A stretch of 64,000 bases of DNA. Source: Betaproteobacteria bacterium. Lineage in GTDB: Bacteria; Pseudomonadota; Gammaproteobacteria; Burkholderiales; Usitatibacteraceae. The notes under the pieces were generated by a model. It saw nothing but the letters and a program-made list of their open reading frames with translations, searched no databases and was not told the origin of the DNA. The DNA lies in the NCBI GenBank assembly GCA_016720925.1, contig JADKJR010000015.1:1-64000 (forward strand). Reading direction: 5' to 3'. Shown piece by piece: positions 28,034-36,507 of this stretch (its first letter is position 1; each line of letters begins with the position of its first letter). The translations under genes were made by a program, and so were the position numbers.

Positions 28034-29101
28034 TCAGAAACGAATGTGCGTCGAGGCGTTCAGGTTGGCACGCGAACCGCGCCAGTCGTCGATCAGGTAC
28101 TTGGTGAACGGCAGTTCACATTTTTCAAAGAAACGTGGCCAGCCGATGCGTTCGATCCAGTCAGACATGCGCTCCCAGGGGCGTGCATCAGCTTTGTAGG
28201 TGTAGAGAATCTTTTTCACCAGCGCGGACACTTCCGGCCAGCGCGGCGCGTTGTTGGGCAGCCCCGAGGCCACCATCTTCATGAACGTCGGCTTGCCGCG
28301 CGCATTCGAGTTCTTGCCGCCGACCCAGATGGCGAGTTTGGTGTGCTCGGGGTCGTTGATCTGCATGGGCGGGCAGGGCGGGTAGCAAGCGCCGCAGCAC
28401 ATGCATTTCTTCTCGTCGATTTCCAGCGAGGGTTTGCCATTGACCAGGGCCGGACGGATCGCGGCGACCGGGCAACGCGCCACCACGGTCGGACGCTCGC
28501 ACGCATTGGCGACCAGGTCGTGATTGATCTTGGGCGGCTTGGTGTGTTGAACAATCACGGCGATGTCCGCCTGTCCGCCGCAATTGATCTCGCAGCATGA
28601 GGTTGAGAGGTGGACACGGTTGGGCATGTCTTCCTTGATGAACTCCTCATACAGGTCATCCATCAGTGCTTTGACCGCGCCCGATGCGTCCGTGCCGGGA
28701 ATATCGCAGTGCAGCCAGCCCTGCGTATGGGCGATCGATGAAACCGAGTTTCCGGTTCCGCCCACAGGGAAACCGGCTGCCGTCAGCGCGGTGATCAGCG
28801 CGGCGACCCGGGTCTCGTCCTTGACCATGAATTCGATATTGCTGCGGATCGTGAAACGCACGTAGCCGTCCGCGAACTGGTCGGCGATGTCGCACAGTTT
28901 GCGGATGGTGAACAGATCCATCTGCCGTTGAGTGCCTGCGCGTACCGTCCAGATCTGGTCGCCGGAATGCGCGACGTGGTGCAGCACGCCGGGGCGCGGC
29001 CGATCATGATATTTCCAGTTGCCGTAATTTTTCAGCATCACCGGATGCAGCCACTGCTTGTTGTCCGGTACGCCGCTCTCAATGGGTTGACGCATCGCCA
29101 T
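28034..29101 (-). CDS. dsrB: Dissimilatory sulfite reductase beta subunit (oxidative type)
   Basis: 355 residues. It binds sirohaem and Fe-S clusters together with DsrA and oxidises DsrC-bound sulfur to sulfite. Cysteine motifs visible: LSTSCCEINCGGQAD (about 168-182), CPVAAIRP and the ferredoxin-like CMCCGACYPPCPPM (about 235-248). It lies 63 nt behind dsrA. Together with dsrL and dsrEFH, the gene context assigns it to the reverse (sulfur-oxidising) rather than sulfate-reducing branch. Confidence 0.97.
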   Translation of the reverse strand: MAMRQPIESGVPDNKQWLHPVMLKNYGNWKYHDRPRPGVLHHVAHSGDQIWTVRAGTQRQMDLFTIRKLCDIADQFADGYVRFTIRSNIEFMVKDETRVAALITALTAAGFPVGGTGNSVSSIAHTQGWLHCDIPGTDASGAVKALMDDLYEEFIKEDMPNRVHLSTSCCEINCGGQADIAVIVQHTKPPKINHDLVANACERPTVVARCPVAAIRPALVNGKPSLEIDEKKCMCCGACYPPCPPMQINDPEHTKLAIWVGGKNSNARGKPTFMKMVASGLPNNAPRWPEVSALVKKILYTYKADARPWERMSDWIERIGWPRFFEKCELPFTKYLIDDWRGSRANLNASTHIRF

Positions 29102-29164
29102 GTCTTTCTCCTCGCTGAATTCCGATTGCCGTGATTGCCGCTATTCCCGCGCGATTTTCTGCGC

Positions 29165-30445
29165 TCAGTCCGCGGCCTTTTTTGCATTGATGCGCGCCAC
29201 TTCGTCATCCCAACCGTCGGTGCGTACATAAGGGTTGGTGCGCGGAGCCGATACCATGTTGGCGTCGATTTCCTGACCGATGCCCTCCAGGAAATTGACC
29301 AGGCCAATACGCTCGATCATTTCGCCAGTGCGTTCGTGCTCGAGCGCGTTTTCGGCGAAAAAATCGATCACTTTGCGGCCGAGTTCAACCAGCGCCTCAT
29401 AGTCTTCATCGGACTTGAGCGGCATGAACGGCACGACCACGGTTCCCATCAGGTCGCCAATCTTCAGCGTACGTTTACCACCCATCAGGATGGTCGCGCC
29501 GGTGTCCTTGCCATGGGCGAGCGCGCCAGTCATGACGTTGATGCAGTGCATGCAGCGCACGCAATTGGGATTGTCGATTTCCAGCGACTGCGTATCGTTG
29601 ATCGCGACCGAGGATATTTTTCCATCCTTTGAAACATCCTTGGTCTCCTTGAGCATGATTGCCTTGGTCGGGCAGCGGGCAATCACATCGTTGACCAGTT
29701 CGTTCATGCCGTGTTTGGCAAACCACTTGCGCGCGAGACCTTCGTCGGTGCGCATGTTGTCGCGCCATGTGCCGATCACGGCCATGTCGGCGCGCTGGAT
29801 GGAATTCATGCAGTCGTTGGCGCAGCCCGAGAACTTGAATTTGAACTTGTAAGGCAGCGCCGGGCGATGGATGTCATCGGTAAACGTGTTCAGTACATCG
29901 CGATGCGCCTTGGCCTCGTCATAGCACGATTGCTCGCAACGCGCCGCGCCCACGCAGGACATCGAGGTGCGCACGGCGGGGCCTGCGCCGCCGAGATCGA
30001 ACCCGAGTTCGTTGATGGCGTCAAAGGCATCCTGAACCTTGGCCGAGGATACGCCCTGGAACATGATGTCGCCGCTCTGACCGTGGAAAGCAATCAGGCC
30101 GGAGCCATGTTCCTCCCAGGCGTCGCAGAGCTTGCGCAGGATATTGGTGTCGTAGTGCATGCCTGGCGCGGGTTGGATGCGCAAGGTGTGGAATTCCGAC
30201 GAGTCCGGGAACATGCTGGCCACTTCGGAGAAGCGAGGGATTACGCCGCCGCCGTAGCCAAACACGCCGACCGTTCCACCCTTCCAGTAGCCCTTGCGGG
30301 TTTTGTATGAATGTTCGAGCTGGCCCATGAGATCGACCATGTAGTCGCTCTTGTCAGCGAGGCGCTTGAGACCGGTAACGAAGCTGGGCCACGGGCCGCT
30401 TTCGAGTTGGTCGAGCATTGGCGTATCGTGCGGTTTCTTGGCCAT
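29165..30445 (-). CDS. dsrA: Dissimilatory sulfite reductase alpha subunit (oxidative type)
   Basis: 426 residues, full length. Cofactor motifs are visible: SCVGAARCEQSCYD (about 179-192) and FSGCANDCMNS (about 224-234) for the coupled sirohaem/[4Fe-4S], and an inserted ferredoxin domain with CVRCMHCINVMTGALAHG. AGGAGAG precedes ATG 30445. It is first in a run of minus-strand genes to 16479. The intergenic region to sqr (30446-30829) holds the shared NarL-type palindrome. Confidence 0.97.
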   Translation of the reverse strand: MAKKPHDTPMLDQLESGPWPSFVTGLKRLADKSDYMVDLMGQLEHSYKTRKGYWKGGTVGVFGYGGGVIPRFSEVASMFPDSSEFHTLRIQPAPGMHYDTNILRKLCDAWEEHGSGLIAFHGQSGDIMFQGVSSAKVQDAFDAINELGFDLGGAGPAVRTSMSCVGAARCEQSCYDEAKAHRDVLNTFTDDIHRPALPYKFKFKFSGCANDCMNSIQRADMAVIGTWRDNMRTDEGLARKWFAKHGMNELVNDVIARCPTKAIMLKETKDVSKDGKISSVAINDTQSLEIDNPNCVRCMHCINVMTGALAHGKDTGATILMGGKRTLKIGDLMGTVVVPFMPLKSDEDYEALVELGRKVIDFFAENALEHERTGEMIERIGLVNFLEGIGQEIDANMVSAPRTNPYVRTDGWDDEVARINAKKAAD

Positions 30446-30613
30446 TCTGGTCTCTCCTCTTGTTGCGTCTTGATCGGCTTGTCGCGTATTGCGGCTTCAT
30501 GCGGCTGCATTCGGGTGAAATCAACATTGCGGCGCTGTTGCGAACTGAACGTAACCAGACGCGCACAATTTTCTACCCGATTTTGAGACATGGTATCCCG
30601 CGTTCCCGCGCAC

Positions 30614-30713
30614 GGTCGATAGACCGCATAGGGTGGGCGGTACTACCCACATGGGGTATATGCGCCTGCCCGTCCCGGCTATAGACGACAGCCAGCTTGT
30701 TTGTGCCCAATAG
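30614..30713. promoter_or_regulatory. Divergent dsrA/sqr control region with NarL-type palindrome
   Basis: The palindrome TACCCACATGGGGTAT (30644-30659) lies between two -10-like blocks. Toward sqr: 13 nt then TCCCGGCTATAGACG (30673-30687), 15 nt, then GTGCCCAATAG (30703-30713), a near copy of the soeA promoter. Toward dsrA: 18 nt then GGTCTATCGACC (minus strand, 30614-30625), a weaker match to the same block. One regulator dimer could therefore serve both directions. Confidence 0.65.
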
Positions 30714-30829
30714 ACGCATCGCAAAAAAGGTCGAATTCCGCCAAACCGTACCGCATGGGTGCGCAGCTTGCGCGTATCACGCAACAGGCCGGAGCTTGCG
30801 TCCACAAGCCATTTCTCAGGAGAAGTAGC

Positions 30830-32101
30830 ATGACCCACATCGTCATCATCGGTGCCGGCATTGGCGGCATGCCCATGGCGTATGAAATGCGGGAAAAGCT
30901 GCGCGCGGCGGACAAAGTCACGGTGATTTCGAACGCGCCCAAATTTCAGTTCGTGCCGAGCAATCCCTGGGTTGCCGTGAATTGGCGCAAACGCTCCGAC
31001 ATTGAGTTCGACATTGGACCTGCTCTCGCCAAGAAGGGCATCGACTTCATTCCGGTCGGCGCCAAGCGGGTCCATCCGGACAAGAACTCGGTCGAGCTCG
31101 ACGACGGTCAAAACGTGTCCTACGACTACCTGATCGTCGCCACCGGTCCCAAGCTGGCGTTTGACGAGATCGAGGGTCTCGGTCCGAAAGGGCACACGCA
31201 ATCGATCTGCCACGTTGACCACGCCATCCAGGCCGAGACCGAGTGGCAGCAATTCGTCAAGGACCCTGGACACATCGTCGTTGGCGCGGTGCAGGGTGCA
31301 TCGTGCTATGGACCGGCGTATGAGTTCGCAATGATCATGGACACCGACCTTCGCCGCCGCAAAATTCGCGACCGCGTGCCGATGACTTTTGTCACGGCGG
31401 AACCCTACATCGGGCACTTGGGCCTTGGTGGCGTCGGTGATTCGAAGAGCCTGCTTGAATCGGCAATGCGCGATCGCCACATCAAGTGGATTTGCAACGC
31501 CAAGGTGACCAGGGTCGAGGCCGGCAAGATGTACGTCACCGAACACGACGAGTCCGGCCAGCCGAAAAAGGAACATACCCTCGACTTCAAGTATTCGATG
31601 ATGCTGCCTGCATTCAAGGGCGTGGACGCGGTTTTTGGCATTGAGGGCGTGACCAACCCGCGTGGCTTCATTCTGATCGATGAATTCCAGCGCAACCCGA
31701 AGTACAAGAATCTGTATTCGGTCGGCGTTTGCGTTGCGATACCGCCGGTTGAAGCCACACCCGTTCCCACTGGCGCGCCAAAGACCGGCTATATGATCGA
31801 GTCGATGGTTACCGCGACGGCGCACAACATTCGTGACGTGATCGACGGCAAGGAACCGACCCATCGCGCCACCTGGAATGCCGTTTGCCTTGCGGATTTC
31901 GGTGATTCGGGGGTCGCTTTCGTCGCGCTACCGCAGATTCCGCCGCGCAATGTCAACTGGTTCTCCGAAGGCAAATGGGTGCATGTCGCCAAGGTCGCAT
32001 ACGAGAAGTACTTCATTGGCAAGATGAAAGTAGGCAATTCCGAGCCCGCCTTCGAACGATTGTTGATGAAAATGATGGGGGTCATGAAGCTCAAGAAATG
32101 A
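30830..32101 (+). CDS. sqr: Sulfide:quinone oxidoreductase
   Basis: 423 residues, an FAD disulfide oxidoreductase that oxidises sulfide to polysulfide and reduces quinone at the membrane. The N-terminal FAD motif is IVIIGAGIGGMPMAYEM. Three cysteines match the catalytic set of Rhodobacter SQR: Cys127 (SICHVDHA), Cys159 (QGASCYGPAYEF) and Cys353 (NAVCLADFG); Cys222 and Cys301 are extra. PVPTGAPKTGYMIESM is a family signature, and the C-terminal MKMMGVMKLKK looks like the amphipathic membrane tail. AGGAG precedes ATG 30830. Divergent from dsrA and first gene of a plus-strand cluster. Confidence 0.92.
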   Translation: MTHIVIIGAGIGGMPMAYEMREKLRAADKVTVISNAPKFQFVPSNPWVAVNWRKRSDIEFDIGPALAKKGIDFIPVGAKRVHPDKNSVELDDGQNVSYDYLIVATGPKLAFDEIEGLGPKGHTQSICHVDHAIQAETEWQQFVKDPGHIVVGAVQGASCYGPAYEFAMIMDTDLRRRKIRDRVPMTFVTAEPYIGHLGLGGVGDSKSLLESAMRDRHIKWICNAKVTRVEAGKMYVTEHDESGQPKKEHTLDFKYSMMLPAFKGVDAVFGIEGVTNPRGFILIDEFQRNPKYKNLYSVGVCVAIPPVEATPVPTGAPKTGYMIESMVTATAHNIRDVIDGKEPTHRATWNAVCLADFGDSGVAFVALPQIPPRNVNWFSEGKWVHVAKVAYEKYFIGKMKVGNSEPAFERLLMKMMGVMKLKK

Positions 32102-32171
32102 GGTGCCGGATCAGCGAGAATGGGCATGGTGCTAAGTGGAAACTGCCCGGCATCCAACATATGGAGGCTTC

Positions 32172-32387
32172 ATGCCTGAAATTGTTTCCCTGAATAAATT
32201 CAAAGTTCCACTAGGCGGCCAGGAGATCGAATTGCAGCAGTTGGATCATGACGCGGGAGGTATGAGCCTGATGCGGATACGCATCCGCGAACGCTCGCGT
32301 TTCACAGTCTTCGAGATTGATCCCGTGACGGCGCGCGAGTGGGGCGAGGCAATGACACGATGGGCGACACAGCAATTACCGAAGTAG
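32172..32387 (+). CDS. Small hypothetical protein of the sqr cluster
   Basis: 71 residues, no cysteines. It begins MPEIVSLNKFKVPLGGQE and ends in a helical EWGEAMTRWATQQLPK. I do not recognise a function. GGAGG lies 5 nt before ATG 32172, so it is well translated. It is 70 nt behind sqr and overlaps the Cas6-like gene by 28 nt, which implies coupling of the two. Confidence 0.75.
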   Translation: MPEIVSLNKFKVPLGGQEIELQQLDHDAGGMSLMRIRIRERSRFTVFEIDPVTAREWGEAMTRWATQQLPK

Positions 32388-33007
32388 ATCGCGGGCCGCG
32401 CGTGCAGGAATGCGCGGTGCTGGACCTCGTGTTTGAAGCGCGAGGGGCGACCCTGCCCGCCGACCATCGTCATGCATTGCGCGAAGCCATCGCGCTTGCG
32501 CTGCCCTGGTTCGAGGACGAAACCACGGCGGCAATTCATCCGCTCAAGTCGGCCCATTCCGCGACCGGCGCGGTGCTTCTGTCGGCGCGTTCGCGACTGG
32601 TGCTGCGTGTCCCCGTGGAACGTCAGGCAGCGGCCGCGCAACTCAGGGGACGCGAGCTGGTGCTGGACGGCGCGACGATCGATATCGGCGAGATGACCGC
32701 GCGTCCTTTGCTGGGGCATGGCACCGTGTATGCGCATCTGGTCACGGGTGACATTGACGACGAACTCACCTTTACCGCGGCGATGCGCGACGAACTTGAA
32801 TCGCTTGGAATTCGCGGCGAGGTCATTTGCGGTCGCCGGCAGACGGTCGGCAGCGGTGACCGTCAACTCAGGGGATTCAGTGTCATGGTGCATGGTCTTC
32901 TGCCGGAGAGTTCGCTGCAATTGCAGGCGCGTGGCACTGGCTGCGACATGAAACTGGGCTGCGGCGTCTTCGTGCCGCACAAATCGGCCGCGGCCGTAGG
33001 TTCATAG
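32360..33007 (+). CDS. Orphan Cas6/Cmx6-type CRISPR RNA endoribonuclease homologue
   Basis: 215 residues. The C-terminal Gly-rich signature of Cas6 proteins is clear: GLLPESSLQLQARGTG followed by LGCGVFVPHK, the form seen in Cas6/Cmx6 of type I-MYXAN systems. The N-terminal part (VLDLVFEARGATLPADH, then LPWFEDE and a His in AIHPLKSAH) also fits that family. Cas6 enzymes cut precursor RNA at hairpin bases. No other cas gene and no CRISPR array is in this window, and the gene sits between sqr-linked genes and a DsrC homologue. It overlaps the 32172 gene. An RNA-processing role on sulfur-gene transcripts is inference only. Confidence 0.75.
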   Translation: MGDTAITEVDRGPRVQECAVLDLVFEARGATLPADHRHALREAIALALPWFEDETTAAIHPLKSAHSATGAVLLSARSRLVLRVPVERQAAAAQLRGRELVLDGATIDIGEMTARPLLGHGTVYAHLVTGDIDDELTFTAAMRDELESLGIRGEVICGRRQTVGSGDRQLRGFSVMVHGLLPESSLQLQARGTGCDMKLGCGVFVPHKSAAAVGS

Positions 33008-33053
33008 CGGCCTCGGGTAAACGGCTACATTCAACTAACAGCAAGGAGCATAA

Positions 33054-33383
33054 ATGGCATATACCGTCAATGGCGTGGAACTGGAAACCGACGATCAGGG
33101 TTATCTGCTCGAAGCCAACACTGGCGAGGGTGTGGCTGAGGCAATCGCGGCAGCGGAGGGCATCACCCTTACACCCGAGCATTGGGAGATAATTCGCTAC
33201 ATGCGCGACGAATACCAAAACAACGGCCACACGCCCAATTTTCGCAACATGCTAAAGGGTGTCAACGAGTTCCGGCCCGAGGCCGACAGCAAGAGCCTCT
33301 ACAATCTGTTTCCGATTGGTCCGGCAAAGCAGGCGGCCAAGATTGCCGGCCTGCCGCAGCCCCTCGGCAAGGGCGGGTACTGA
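33054..33383 (+). CDS. DsrC/TusE family protein lacking both C-terminal cysteines (second copy)
   Basis: 109 residues, clearly DsrC-like through its length (ELETDDQGYLLEANTGEG, EHWEIIRYMRDEYQNNG, then LYNLFPIGPAKQAAKIAGL). At the two redox positions it has Ala (QAAKIAGL) and Lys in GKGGY. It cannot form the trisulfide. Such proteins (RspA-like) are considered regulators or binding partners. AAGGAG precedes ATG 33054. It differs from the other Cys-less copy at 17702, so the two losses look independent. Confidence 0.88.
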   Translation: MAYTVNGVELETDDQGYLLEANTGEGVAEAIAAAEGITLTPEHWEIIRYMRDEYQNNGHTPNFRNMLKGVNEFRPEADSKSLYNLFPIGPAKQAAKIAGLPQPLGKGGY

Positions 33384-33480
33384 GGACGTCCACCCGGCCA
33401 TCGACCTGAAAGCCCGCCAGCCGGTGCGCTCCAGTCAATGGCCGGACCTCCACCGGCCGCGATACCAGAAAGCCAAACTC

Positions 33481-34080
33481 ATGCGCGTCAAAGCCCAATG
33501 GTTCAAGGAAGAACGCAGCCGCACACCGGAAGAGGCGGCAAGCGTGATGGCGTTCATTCTCTGGCGCGCGGGTATCAACGCGGTCAAGCAAATGCGGGAC
33601 GCACACTTCGATATCGACGCAGGTCCGCCGTATTTCGCGTTCATGCGGGAGGTTCTGGTCTTCATGGCGATGGTTGCCGACCGCATTGCCTTTGAACAAC
33701 TCGACGGCGAGGCGCGCAGCCGCTTCACCACGGAGGTTGCGATGCGCGTGGCGGACATTCTCGTGGAAAACGAGAGTCGCCTGCTCGGCCCGGAGAAAGA
33801 GCCTGGATATCGGAAAGAGTTCATCGACCTCTACAACATGCGGGCCTCGGACTACGCAACATTTGCCTTCACCAGCGACGGACCCGATTTTGCGTTCATG
33901 CGTTACCTCGGCGCATGCATCACCGCATTGGTACCAGCCAAGGACAAGACGTGGGCGATGGACCAGATCGTCGCAAGCGAGGCGCCGGATGCGGTCGAGT
34001 CGATCCGCAAGGGAATGGTTGGCCTGTTCGCCCCGCCGGGAGCGCGCGGCAGCCGTCGTCGCGCTGTCAGTGGCGATTGA
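33481..34080 (+). CDS. Hypothetical helical protein of the sqr cluster
   Basis: 199 residues, almost wholly helical, without signal peptide. Features: EEAASVMAFILWRAGINAVK, a HFDIDAGPPYFAFMREV stretch, ESRLLGPEKEPGYRKEFID and a basic tail. I do not recognise it. The frame stays open upstream to the DsrC homologue; GTG 33424 is an alternative start, and ATG 33481 has only a weak site. 16 nt before the dioxygenase gene, so probably in one transcript with it. Confidence 0.6.
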   Translation: MRVKAQWFKEERSRTPEEAASVMAFILWRAGINAVKQMRDAHFDIDAGPPYFAFMREVLVFMAMVADRIAFEQLDGEARSRFTTEVAMRVADILVENESRLLGPEKEPGYRKEFIDLYNMRASDYATFAFTSDGPDFAFMRYLGACITALVPAKDKTWAMDQIVASEAPDAVESIRKGMVGLFAPPGARGSRRRAVSGD

Positions 34081-34096
34081 GCCGCGAGCCCGGACC

Positions 34097-35035
34097 ATGT
34101 CCCCTGATCCTTTCAATCTCGATGACCGCAATTGCCATGGCGCCTATGAGCGCTGGCGTGATGAAAAGCTTGCCAGTCTGCCGGCAAGGGCAAGCGAACT
34201 GATTGTCGAAGTTCGCGATCCGCGTGCGCTCTCGCCGACGGAACGCACCGCCATCGTCGCCAGGTTGAAGCGCGCCAACATGGCGATTTATGCCTCGCCT
34301 GTTTTCGGTGAGGACAAGTCCATCCCCATGATGCTCGGTCGCCAGTTCGGCCTCGATCGTTTTGACGGCAACTGGCTTGCCGACGAAGACAAGGTGACGC
34401 GCATCACTGTCAATGATGATGGCACGCGCAAGCACTACATTCCCTATACCACGCAGCCCATCAAATGGCATACCGACGGATACTACAATGACACGGCGCA
34501 CGCGGTGCGAGCCATGATTCTGCATTGCGTGCGCCCGGCCGTGCATGGAGGTGAAAACACGCTCCTTGACCACGAGATCGCCTACCTTCGCATGCGCGAT
34601 CACAACCCGGATTTCGTGCGCGCCATGATGGCACCACAGGCCATGACCATTCCCGCGCGCGAGGATGACGATGGCGTCGCGCGCGCGGCGGTTTCGGGGC
34701 CGGTATTTTCCTGTCATCCGGAATCCGGACGGCTGCACATGCGCTATACGGCGCGTACCCGCAGCATCGCCTGGGCCGGGGATGCGACCACACGCGCCGC
34801 CGTTGCGTGGCTGGAAGGCCTGCTTGCGTCGGAACTGCCCGGCAAGATACGCGCGCGCCTTGAGCCCGGCATGGGCCTGCTTTGCGCAAACGTATTGCAT
34901 GACCGTACAGGATTTGAAGATGATGCGGCCGCTCCACGGCTTCTGTATCGCGCGCGCTACCACGATGAAATCAACGGAGAAATCAGCCGTATTTGCGTCG
35001 CCCAGGATAGGAAACACACATGTCCGGCTCAGTGA
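34097..35035 (+). CDS. TauD/TfdA-type Fe(II)/2-oxoglutarate-dependent dioxygenase
   Basis: 312 residues. The iron-binding HxD is in IKWHTDGYYND and the distal His in NVLHDRTGFED, with RLLYRARYHDE providing the 2-oxoglutarate-binding Arg region. The N-terminal part (LSPTERTAIVARLKRANMA, then GEDKSIPMMLGRQFG) is typical of the family. The substrate is unknown: family members open sulfonates such as taurine or hydroxylate other small acids, and the surrounding sulfur genes make an organosulfur compound attractive but unproven. It overlaps the next gene by 16 nt. Confidence 0.8.
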   Translation: MSPDPFNLDDRNCHGAYERWRDEKLASLPARASELIVEVRDPRALSPTERTAIVARLKRANMAIYASPVFGEDKSIPMMLGRQFGLDRFDGNWLADEDKVTRITVNDDGTRKHYIPYTTQPIKWHTDGYYNDTAHAVRAMILHCVRPAVHGGENTLLDHEIAYLRMRDHNPDFVRAMMAPQAMTIPAREDDDGVARAAVSGPVFSCHPESGRLHMRYTARTRSIAWAGDATTRAAVAWLEGLLASELPGKIRARLEPGMGLLCANVLHDRTGFEDDAAAPRLLYRARYHDEINGEISRICVAQDRKHTCPAQ

Positions 35036-36507
35036 CGGTCTGGCGTGCGGCGCAACTTGTGGGCGTCCCCCGCGGCGAATTGCAAGCGCAAGTGCGTGCC
35101 GGCGTGCTCGCGCTGTGCGACGGGCAGGTGGCCATCGGTGATTTGTTGCGCCTCTATCCCCAGGCCAATATCGAGGATAGCGGCATGCTCGAGCGGGTGA
35201 TGCGTATCAAGGATGAGTCGTTCGGCAAGCGAATTCGCGAACGCGTGCTGCCCAGCCAGGAAGTGCTTGCGCAGCGCCTGTTCGGTCAGACCCAGGAACT
35301 GGCCGATGTGCGCAGCCATTTGCAGCAGTATCATCGCCTGGTCATCGACTTGCAAACGCGGATCCGCGCACTCGTCGCCGATTCGCCGGATAAGGCGGCT
35401 GGCGATCGCTTCCGGGAACTCGATCAACACCTGTCGCAGGGATTATCAGAGGTGCTTGCCATGGAATCTGTCGACCCGCTTTCCGTTATGGATGAAATGC
35501 TCAAGGTCGTTTCCGCCCGCGTGACTGTGCGGCCCAGCGGTCGTGAATTTCTCGTCGAGGGCCATGCCACGCTTCTGCAAGCCGGCCTGCTTGCGGGCAT
35601 CAGCCTTAACTACGGATGTGGAAACGGTGGATGCGGCCTGTGCAAGGCGCGCGTGGTGGCGGGTGAGACCATCAAGGTGCGCAATCACGATTACACGCTC
35701 TCCGAAACGGAAAAACGCCAGGGACACGTGCTGCTCTGTGCGCATACTGCGGCCAGCAGTGAGGTGATGATTGAAACCCTTGAGGCGCGCGGGCCGCAGG
35801 ACATGCCATCGCAGCAAATTGTCACCAAAGTCCGCGCGGTCACGCCTCTCGCGCCCAACACCATGCTCCTGCACCTGCAGACGCCGCGCTCCAACCGTTT
35901 GCGATTCCTTGCCGGCCAATCGATCACGCTGGGCCTTGCCGCCAGCGGAGAAGACATACACGCGACCTACCCGGTCGCAAGCTGCCCCTGCGATGACCGT
36001 AACCTGCATCTTTACGTCGCGCGCCGCGCTGACGATGCCTGCGCCAACGCGTTGTTCGCGGACGCGGTAAAGCCCGGCGATGATGTGACCGTTTGGGGGC
36101 CGAGCGGTAACTTTGTTCTCGACGAGAGCCGGCGGCCGCTGGTGTTTGCGGCTTGCGATACCGCCTTTGCGCCCGTCAAGAGCCTGATCGAACACGCACT
36201 TGCCGTGGACGCCGCGCCATCCATCTCGCTCTATTGGCTGGCGACGCGCACGGATGGCCACTTTTTTTCCAACCAGTGCCGCGCATGGTCCGCCGCGCTC
36301 GATCAGTTTGAGTATTCGCTGTATACGGACAAGGATGCGGCGGCGGGTGCGCGGCAGATTGCCGCCGCGATGCGCGTCGACCTTTTGGATATCCAGTGCG
36401 ATTTCTACCTGGCCGGCCCTGACGATTTTGTCACCACCCTGCACGATGAGTTGCGTCTCGCCGGTGTACCCGACAACCAGATTTACTCCTATACGGCGGA
36501 TGCCTGA
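35020..36507 (+). CDS. 2Fe-2S ferredoxin/FAD/NAD(P) reductase with helix-turn-helix-like N-terminus
   Basis: 495 residues in three parts. Residues 1-45 resemble a MerR-type or small helix-turn-helix (VTVWRAAQLVGVPRGELQ), then a helical, possibly coiled-coil stretch to about 150 (LAQRLFGQTQELADVRSH). A plant-type [2Fe-2S] domain follows with YGCGNGGCGLCKARV and a distal LLCAHT, then an FAD/NAD(P) reductase module (VWGPSGNFVLDE, DFYLAGPDDFV). The last two are as in oxygenase reductases. It overlaps the dioxygenase by 16 nt, so it may supply electrons to an enzyme of this cluster. The N-terminal extension is unusual. Confidence 0.85.
   Translation: MSGSVTVWRAAQLVGVPRGELQAQVRAGVLALCDGQVAIGDLLRLYPQANIEDSGMLERVMRIKDESFGKRIRERVLPSQEVLAQRLFGQTQELADVRSHLQQYHRLVIDLQTRIRALVADSPDKAAGDRFRELDQHLSQGLSEVLAMESVDPLSVMDEMLKVVSARVTVRPSGREFLVEGHATLLQAGLLAGISLNYGCGNGGCGLCKARVVAGETIKVRNHDYTLSETEKRQGHVLLCAHTAASSEVMIETLEARGPQDMPSQQIVTKVRAVTPLAPNTMLLHLQTPRSNRLRFLAGQSITLGLAASGEDIHATYPVASCPCDDRNLHLYVARRADDACANALFADAVKPGDDVTVWGPSGNFVLDESRRPLVFAACDTAFAPVKSLIEHALAVDAAPSISLYWLATRTDGHFFSNQCRAWSAALDQFEYSLYTDKDAAAGARQIAAAMRVDLLDIQCDFYLAGPDDFVTTLHDELRLAGVPDNQIYSYTADA

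Noticed and set aside
30521..31864. Minus-strand open frame (447 codons) opposite sqr
   Set aside because: Antisense to a well-supported SQR gene, without ribosome binding site or known motif.
32101..33060. CRISPR array near the Cas6-like gene
   Set aside because: I looked for regularly spaced direct repeats around the gene and found none; gaps of 70 nt and 46 nt are too short for an array.
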